The position numbers and the translations under genes are program-made. The notes under the pieces were generated by a model, which was not told the DNA's origin, searched no databases, and saw only the letters and a list, made by a program, of their open reading frames with translations. DNA of 64,000 nucleotides, from NCBI GenBank assembly GCA_021234155.1, contig JAJEKV010000006.1, forward strand, positions 9,637,003 through 9,701,002. Reading direction: 5' to 3'. This DNA comes from Isoetes taiwanensis (lineage: Eukaryota; Streptophyta; Lycopodiopsida; Isoetales; Isoetaceae). Each line of letters begins with the position of its first letter. The stretch's first letter is position 1. Below, in pieces: positions 56,559 to 64,000 of this stretch.

Positions 56559-57469
56559 AAAATTTAAATCTGTTAAAATTAGTTTCCTTTCTTCTTAATT
56601 CCTCATAAAAAACCTCCATATCCGGTTCGAAGGGCTGCACATGAGGGCCAAAAGGGCCCTCCATTTGGGACCATCGACCAAAACCAAACCAGGTCTCTAG
56701 CTGCTCGGATCTGCTCCATATTTCCGATTCATTAACTTATAGTTTCTCACCTTTTGAAGCTTTGCTATGCCAGATGAGATTGAAGATCTTAGCACGGGAT
56801 GTGACACGGGACCCGATTATAGATATGAGGCAAGTGCACCGCAAAATCTACATCCCGAATATTTCCCGTTTGAAACGCTTGCCTTAAAATAATCTTGGAA
56901 TCAAAAAGCGTGGGTTACTTGCAAGTTTTGTTCTTTGCACGTGGTTTCTTTGCAATTTTTTTGCCAAATCTTCTATTCGACACAGGTTGCAAATGCATGT
57001 GGCGGGCTCTGTCTGGGAAGCGGATACCACGCTTAAGGTCTTATCTACCTTTTATTTCTACCCCATCTTCTAGATTCCACCTCTTTTCCTGTTCTTGGAG
57101 CTTCTAATCTGTTACAGATCGGATCATTTTTTGTATTGACTATGTCCGAAGTTGTTAAATTTTTCATCATGTTGCTTGGCTTTGCCTTCTAACAAATCGA
57201 TTAGATTTGTGGCAAATAAACTTGGATATAGACCGCGCTTAAGTTTTGTTCAATTGGGATCGGTGGCAAATGTTTGGATACAGGAATGTATAAATTTTGT
57301 TAAGAATCGATTGTATTCTTAAATTTGTTTCAGATATCAATCAATTTTGCTGCCAAAAAAAAATCTATGTATCAACATTCTTCTTTTTATATAAATCTAT
57401 ATATCTATATGTAAATCTATGCATGTTCAATTTATATAAATCTATGTATCAACATTCTTATTTTGTGAG

Positions 57470-58181
57470 AAAAATAACACTTGAAAACAATAGTTATTTC
57501 TTAAAAACCACACTTTTTCTAAAAAACACGTATCAATAAAAAAAAAAAAAAAACTTAGAAACAACATAATTATAAAAAAACCACATTTTTTTAAAAAAGC
57601 ACCTGTCGTTTTGTTAAGAAAACAACACTTAGAAACAACAGAGTTAGAAACAAAACCACATTCTTCTTAAAAAACACATATTATTTTATTAAGAAAACAA
57701 CACTTAGAAACAACAGAGTTTACAAAAAACCACATTCTTTCTAGAAAACACATATCACTTTTTAAAAAAAACAACATTTAGAAACAACATAGTTAAAAAA
57801 AAAAAAAAGAAACTACGTGTAGTTTCTAGCAAAATCGGACAAAATTCTATACGTAGTTTTTTAGTGTTTTTTTTATACAAAACAATAGTTAAAAACTACA
57901 TGTGGACCTTTTAGGTTTTATTAATAACCACATGTCTATTTTAGAAAAAGCAACACTTGAAAACCACATCTATTTCTAGAAAACAACATGTAGACACACA
58001 TGTAATTCCTACGTGTAGATAATTTTGACAAAACTCTACGTGTAGACTTTTAACAAAAAAAACTACATGTATAAAAATTTGGCTAAAAACTACACGTCAT
58101 TTCTAGCAAAATCGGACAAAAAACAACACGTAGTTTTTTGATGTTGTTTTTTAGTAAAAACCACACTAAAAAACAACATGT
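57470..58181 (+). repeat. right subterminal repeat array of CACTA copy 2
   Basis: Repeated aacaacacttagaaacaac, aaaccacatt and aactacatgt words, matching the array at 14140-14806. Confidence 0.75.
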
Positions 58182-58208
58182 GGACCCAGTATTGGGGTGG
58201 TTGTGAAT

Positions 58209-60995
58209 ATACATCTGAATATCACAATTGACATCCTCGATATGATCACCACTATAGTATTTGATACTACTAAATCCTTCCTACATCCAAGACCGCTACG
58301 TTGTTATTGTATGATATAGTAACATGTGTGCACCAACCCTAAGTCTAGACTCCTATGTAACTTCTTGACATAGGCATCTAGCTATATTCAGACTTGCGGC
58401 CAACTTAATTCCCCAACTTGGTTATCTAGTACCATACACATGTTGTGGGTTCGACACCACTAACCTTACTTTGCCTTCGTCCTCAAGCTCCAGTCATAAC
58501 TTCCACAGGGGCAAATGCCAACCTAAGTTCCTTGTGGACATGTTTCATTTCTAGTATAACAACTCTTATCTTCATTACTTCCGTATTCATATGGAATGTG
58601 AAGTAAAAGTTCTAGTATATATCCTATCTTCTTTTACTTATGTTTTACTATTAAATGGTCCTAGTACACATATACCAACGCGGAGTTACTCCTCGGAATA
58701 CACACACGATACCAAGTCCAGAACACATCCTTCTTGGGGAGATGTTCATTCGGCGCCTACCTTGTTCATACTCCAGACTTTGGTACATTCAACGTGTCAT
58801 TCCAAACTCTCTATATTTGAAACGTTGTTTACAACAACTTTCAAGCACCTCTTGTCTCCCACTTGTCGTGTGGGTACATTACTTGCCTTCCTAATGTATC
58901 ATTAGTTGAAGGTCAACTTTCCTTCATAGTCTGGCTTCACCAAAGATCCAACATACCTTGCAGCTTTTCGATGGTTGCACCTGTTCCTGCCAATTGTCGT
59001 CTTCTCTTGACCTTATGTGGAAACTACGTTCCACACTATTCTCCAGTCTGTTATACGGCATCTCGATGCTCCCAGCAGACATAACATGTGTCCATTTCCT
59101 TAATTTATACCATGCATAATGGTCATGCATTTCACCAACGTCATTAAGCATATCCACGAGGCTACGTGGTCTTCTTAGTCGTCTTTAATCTTGCGACTTT
59201 ATTTCACGCCTCAGGAACATCAATCTCTTTACCAAACACAATATATGTGTAATTTTATAATCCATAATCAACATCCTCATACAACATTATTCTCTACCGT
59301 TCCGCGAATCATACCTCAACTCAAGTAGGTCGACATTCTATACCTTCACCACCATTGTCGAAACCTACACTTCTAAAGTGATCTCCCTTTCATGAGCTGG
59401 CCATAATCCAGTTTTCCACCTTACTATAGTACCTCTTTAACGTGGTCTACGGTAGATAATCATAAACCACTTCTCCATCAGATATATGGTGCTATATCCA
59501 GTCTCCTTCTACGTTGAATGGCAACATATATGCCGCATGGTAAATTCATCCTCGTAAGTATTAGGTCCAGTGTTTCAATCGCATAATAACCATCATCATA
59601 TCAATTTTCTCCAGTATCCATCCAAAATAAGGATACCTTACCACTCCTTATTCCCATCATTCAGCACTTCTACTTCAACTAAGAGCCCAGAACCTGCTTA
59701 ACCACCATTATATAATAGCCTCAAGAAGCACCAGGCATGCTTTCTATGCTTCCGTAGTACCTGTGCCATGTCAATGTACGAATGTCTAGATATCTAATAA
59801 ACGTATAGATATAGCTAAGGAATTAATATGCGTGCTCATGTGAGGTTAAGCTCGTTTTACTATTAGTTCGCCTCGAAATTCCGTTGGCCAATTAACCTAA
59901 GGAATCATCTATTATTCTATTTTGCAGCATTATCAGATACAAGCCTTAGATCCATGATTTTAGATTTAGCGCCACAAAGGTTTTACCCATGGTTACTTAA
60001 AGCCAACAATATAGCAATTAGAGTTTTACACCTTAGAACTTTATTTGAAATTAAACCAACATTTAAATCAACAATGTAGTCTCACTTTCTAAGGGTCTTT
60101 AACCCTCGCATATCAGGGTCTGGCTATCAGTTACAGCTAAGTGTAAACTATGGATCGAGAGTGTGAGTGTGGAAACATTTAAACACATAGTCAAATATAA
60201 TAGAAGGATATAATTATGTATGTCTTATACAAACTCCTAAGGGAATAACGAGACTTAGATAATGTTATAACAAGGTTATGAATAATAAATCATGAAGAAC
60301 ATCTGTCTGTACTTAATATTAAAGTATATAGGTAAAACTGTCCGATACAGTACAATATATAATTGTATTAAAGGGTAAGTATAACTGTGAAGCGCCTGTT
60401 AAATACTAAGGATAGGAACATACGAGTTCTTCGAGCTGTAACAAAATAGGAAAACAAAATTTTGCTACAAAATTAAATTAGAGCTGGTTGTAATAAAATG
60501 AATTACAAAGTGAAGCGGGAATATAATACACATATACACAGAAGTTAATATCATTAGTTGTTAATATCATAATACGCCCGAGTGCGAGATTAATAACTCT
60601 GTATTATAATATAAGAACAAATAGAACTTGCTTATATCTATACCTGTCGATAATATATAATCAGTTACACATATGTATAAAAAGAATGATTTCTAAATTA
60701 GATAAACTCTGAACTCGTCACCACGAATGTAACAGTGAGACTTCCACAAACCTTGACTGTTGACTTTTGACAGTCCTAACCATGATCATGTCTGATCTAT
60801 ACCTCTACCTCTTATATCCCAGAGTTATAAATTGCACATTACGAGTCATTTCAAACTTAATCACTTTGAACATGACAACGTCTGTGTGACTTATAATCTC
60901 ACGCTATCTCTTTAAGGAGGGGAGACTTCCTTCCAATGTATGATGTGTTGCCCTGCAACAAGAGTAGTATTGATGCTGAGGACAGCATCATTTTT
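58209..60995. other. no gene recognised; probably decayed gypsy interior
   Basis: The only support for retroelement origin is the polypurine tract and LTR edge at its right end. Open frames at 58591-59157 resemble nothing known. The sequence is AT-rich and full of stops. Confidence 0.35.
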
Positions 60996-61400
60996 AAGGT
61001 GGGGAGAATGTGAGGTTCCACATATTTATACACTTATTTAAGTATAAATACATGACACGTCACCATGAATAATTAATGTGCCATTAATTATTCATAAGCT
61101 AAGGTTAGCTATGTTAATAATTAAATTATAAAGGTGGAAACCTAACCCAAAACCCTAATTCGAATTTAGGGCTTATCCTAATATTAACAAGGTGTTGCGC
61201 ACGGAGGGTTGCCCTCCGTGACCCGAGAGTGAAATGGCTTAAATCACACTTCAAAGTCATGTTTCCGAGCATATACTGACATATATTTGGAATATGCCAC
61301 AAACCCACATGGATGAGGGTAAATATAATATAGCTGGCATAGGATCTGTAAGACCACAACGAAAGCTATACCTCAAAGCCAATCAACTCTCAGTCTCCAG
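60996..61400 (+). mobile_element. gypsy-type polypurine tract and start of a 3' LTR
   Basis: AAGGTGGGGAGAA (60996-61008) is followed by TGTGAGGTTCCACAT at 61009. This is the usual arrangement of a gypsy polypurine tract and LTR start. A partner LTR was not found in the window, and the right edge is not defined; 61400 is only nominal. Confidence 0.55.
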
Positions 61401-61565
61401 GATGAATGGATGGATGGAGCTAAAAAAAGGTAGCAGTTAAAAGAGCTGCCAAGCTAGTTGAAACTTTTGGCATAAGATGAAGTTTAAACTTTTTGTGGCA
61501 TGCGATGTAGTTCTTGTTTTCCTGGCAGTGGAAATGGCATTAACTATATCTAAAATTTGCCTTTG

Positions 61566-61602
61566 AAGTACTTGAAGCAATAATCAAATGCTTCAAGTAC
61601 TT
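61566..61602. other. perfect hairpin, 14-bp arms and 9-nt loop
   Basis: AAGTACTTGAAGCA (61566-61579) is followed by ataatcaaa and the exact complement (61589-61602). It is too short for a typical plant microRNA precursor. Confidence 0.6.
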
Positions 61603-61869
61603 GGTAGTAGATTGTTCATCTGTGTCAATCATACTATTGTCCAGAAATATTTGGCATCCTAGGAATTGGTGCCCTAGTGGTGCATCGCTCATCTTTCAAT
61701 AACCAAAATCTTTTCCTAGCTGTTGTCATCATTGTTGTTATGGATAAGGTATGTCTGGTTGCTTTTGTGTATCTATGGAAGCCCGTGGTACTCTCTGTGC
61801 TGGGTGTTGCTAATATTTCACAATTGCTAATTGAGCCCATGATATTGTAATAAAAATTATACTTATTTT

Positions 61870-62167
61870 TCTATGATGTTGAAATGTCACACAAATCCTC
61901 TATACATCATCACATGTACATATATCGACGGACAAGCAGAGGCCCAATGAGTAAAGCAACATGCCTAAGCATAAGGGCGCACATCCAAAAATACCCCTCA
62001 AAGATCAATCGCCTCTTACGAGGGGCAAGTGAAGAATATCAGTACGACTTAGCAATGTGACCTTGAGCTTCTTGGACATTTTTTGCCAAGAAACTTGTCG
62101 AATGCCGCATGCCAATACGGACCTTGGAAAAGGCTTTATGGCCTTTTTTCACCAAAAAAAAAAAAAT
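61870..62167 (+). mobile_element. poly(A)-tailed retroelement fragment (uncertain)
   Basis: A GC-richer stretch ends in ggctttatggccttttttcacc and a run of about 14 A (to 62166). This resembles a LINE or SINE 3' end. No coding block or target duplication was identified, so the call rests on the tail alone. Confidence 0.35.
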
Positions 62168-62428
62168 CAAAAAGATCATTCCTGAATCTTAGGGTGATGA
62201 CTTTAGAGAAAGTTTGAAACTTCGAATTTGTTAGGATGCATAGACACAAGAAAATAAAAAATCACCCAAATGTTATAGAAAGATTTCCCATTAATTTAAA
62301 AACAAAAAAATGGCCAAAATGTTATAGTAAGTTTTTCTATTAATTCCAAATTCGCCAGCCTATGAAGTCGAGGACAGGAAATATTTGCCTTTGAATCGAT
62401 AGAAGGTTCGCTTTTGACTTGATAACAA

Positions 62429-63070
62429 GTGAATAATTGTTCTTTTTCTGCCACTCTGTGGGATGCCTCTACTCTTGCAAAGCCCAAGACAGAGCACTAT
62501 CACGCTCAGATTAATCCCAGCCTTGAGCATGGACCCCATCGGTACTTGAAAGCACACATCTCTGTGAAGAAACGGAGAGCTATTGCCGCCATAAGGACGG
62601 GTTCCCATTACCTCAGAATTGAGACAGGTCGCTGGGGGGTGAATGGCGGGCACGGGATCCCCAGGGAGGAGAGGATATGTCAGTGTTGTGAGATGCACGT
62701 GATAGAGGATGAGCACCATGCCCTCCAGCGGTGCCCAGCATATGCCCATGTCCGAAGCGGTGCACCGATCTTAGATGCTCGACACACCGCTACATCGATT
62801 ACTCGCATCACCTATGGTAGCCTTGTTGGAGCTTACATCCTGCAGATTTGGCCGTCGGACTTGCTCTCTTCGGGGCATGGTATTTGAGAGCCTCTTGTTA
62901 GGGTTTTTCCTCCCAAGTGGGGGTTTTTTCATCCCGGTAGTAGGGTTCTCTTGTCTGATTACATTGTTTGTTTTGGTGTTGGGGTTTTGGCTTTTTGCCT
63001 GTTTCATGTTGCCTCATAGGCCTCTGGCCTCCGTGGACGTTAAAATAAACTTCCTTCCTTCCTTCCTTCT
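62429..63070 (+). mobile_element. LINE 3' fragment, same family as the LINE at 16.5 kb, (TTCC)n tail
   Basis: A single open frame to 62887 encodes KRRAIAAIRTGSHYLRIE, then ICQCCEMHVIEDEHHALQRC PAYAHVR in a zinc-finger-like block. The copy at 18600-18780 reads RYRTGSHKLNIERADGQ and EDEEHVFLTCPAYAKIR at the same points. A 3' UTR of about 160 bp ends in GTTAAAATAAAC and (TTCC)n. A simple-repeat tail is shared with the 16.5-kb copy, but with a different unit. It is 5'-truncated. Confidence 0.75.
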
Positions 63071-64000
63071 AAAGTTTTATAATAACCTACTTTATTTTTG
63101 TGCAGTAATATGAAGTTGAGTATAAATAGGTATTACATTCCAGGCATTCCTACGTTATAGAAATCACCTTCCATAGCCATCTTTAAATTAAACATGCCTA
63201 CACTCATATAAATCCTTGCAGCTGGTATGACTTTCATTCATGAGCTTTCCCAATTTCTCGCAAAGACTTCATCGCCACTACTGCGATAGGAACCATTGTA
63301 CAACTTTTTGAGTATAACATGAAAACAGAAAATGCACTTGCTCTCTGAACCTTCACAGGTACGAAATTGACAAGTTAGACAAATACCTTTCACGGAATCA
63401 CGGAATATAGATTAATTGACAGAATTGAGGAGTTGGATGCATGCAGAGACTATTTGACCTGATATAACTTGTAATGTTTAGCCACAGATAGCACTGCCAA
63501 GAAACTTGGCACTTTCCCTAATACTATATCAAGTTTTTCCTTCCGACATTCTTCAATTTCTTCAAGCGTAAATGGCTCCTTGTGTAAGAATTCTGTAAAG
63601 CCCATATAGATTCTTGAGCCACAACTCTATAGAATGTTGTTGCATCAAAAGCAACTCGGTTTTATGTGGCCTTGCCTCTACAACAATTATTGGATCCATA
63701 GACCCATGGGAAGTCAATATGAAACACACATTCCTTCAACATCGGACGAGGGTTGACACTTTGTCCTAATCGCTTCAACTAACATTCCCGGCTTTACACC
63801 AAGAATCATCTACAAAGAGGCATCTCCAAATTATTAATCTCAATTTCGACAAAGACTACAATGCATAAGATATTGCCATTGGAAGCAACATTGAAAGTAA
63901 ATCAAAACTCACCGCACAATCTACATTCAACAACACGGTTATTGTAATTTGTTGCGAAGGATGTACTTTTATTTGTCTCTGTCAACCCGTTTGCTATCAC
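63071..64000. other. no gene recognised
   Basis: AT-rich sequence with no reading frame over about 60 codons, no repeat and no RNA gene that I can support. Confidence 0.35.

Larger units (their letters stand above)
55495..57300 (+). other. copy-specific payload of CACTA copy 2
   Basis: This GC-richer block replaces the payload of copy 1 at the same position, so it is probably captured host sequence. No known protein is recognised in any frame. A TATA-like box and short reading frame (56320-56558) are listed separately. Confidence 0.5.
50472..58205 (+). mobile_element. giant non-autonomous CACTA element, copy 2
   Basis: The left end begins CACTACCACCCCAATTCTGG and the right end, reverse-complemented, CACAACCACCCCAATACTGG. 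The flanking 3-bp duplication AAT (50469-50471 and 58206-58208) is perfect. The orientation is the same as copy 1 at 6254-14830, with matching left array, 19-bp repeat remnant, core and right array. Differences are a 1.2-kb insert replacing most of the minisatellite, an 0.87-kb block at about 52975-53850, and a different payload (55495-57300). No transposase is visible. Confidence 0.92.

Overview
This is nuclear DNA of a land plant. The grounds are spliced genes with GT/AG introns, plant-type LINEs with a C-terminal reverse-transcriptase zinc finger, a Ty3/gypsy LTR element, CACTA (EnSpm) elements, a pogo-type DNA transposon and long AT-rich spacers. A relic of a Replitron-like HUH endonuclease gene and the mixture of element types suggest a non-flowering lineage (fern, moss or gymnosperm) more than an angiosperm, but the species cannot be fixed from sequence alone. 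All function assignments rest on motifs read by eye.

Layout. 1-1326 is the poly(A)-tailed 3' end of a LINE. From 2985 to about 15000 on the minus strand lies a host gene for a coiled-coil/RING-H2 protein, split inside its first exon by an 8.6-kb CACTA element (6254-14830). Removing the element and one copy of its 3-bp target duplication restores exon 1 and its splice donor. Two small frameshifts and a 49-bp duplication show the gene is now a pseudogene. 16.5-19.0 kb holds a decayed LINE with an (ATT)n tail, and 19.2-20.2 kb the Replitron-like relic. 21303-24016 (minus) is the one apparently intact host gene: eight exons with consistent phases, 688 residues, mostly coiled coil. 26041-35283 is a gag-only LTR retrotransposon whose 5' LTR carries a complete 4.3-kb pogo-like transposon with an intact transposase; a MITE sits just behind that LTR.

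35.3-43.8 kb is a gene-poor graveyard: a reversed gypsy LTR edge, short LINE insertions with clear target duplications, an inverted duplication and palindromic tandem arrays. 44.9-49.0 kb is a longer LINE (ORF1, endonuclease, broken reverse transcriptase) cut off by what looks like another EnSpm end. 50472-58205 is a second member of the same giant CACTA family, with a perfect AAT target duplication. 58.2-64 kb holds a gypsy polypurine tract and LTR edge, a poly(A)-tailed fragment and a second copy of the LINE family seen at 16.5 kb.

How the parts relate. The window is mainly a record of layered insertions. The two large CACTA copies encode no recognisable transposase and must depend on one made elsewhere. 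The pogo element carries its own transposase. The CACTA insertion is one of several lesions in the RING-H2 gene.
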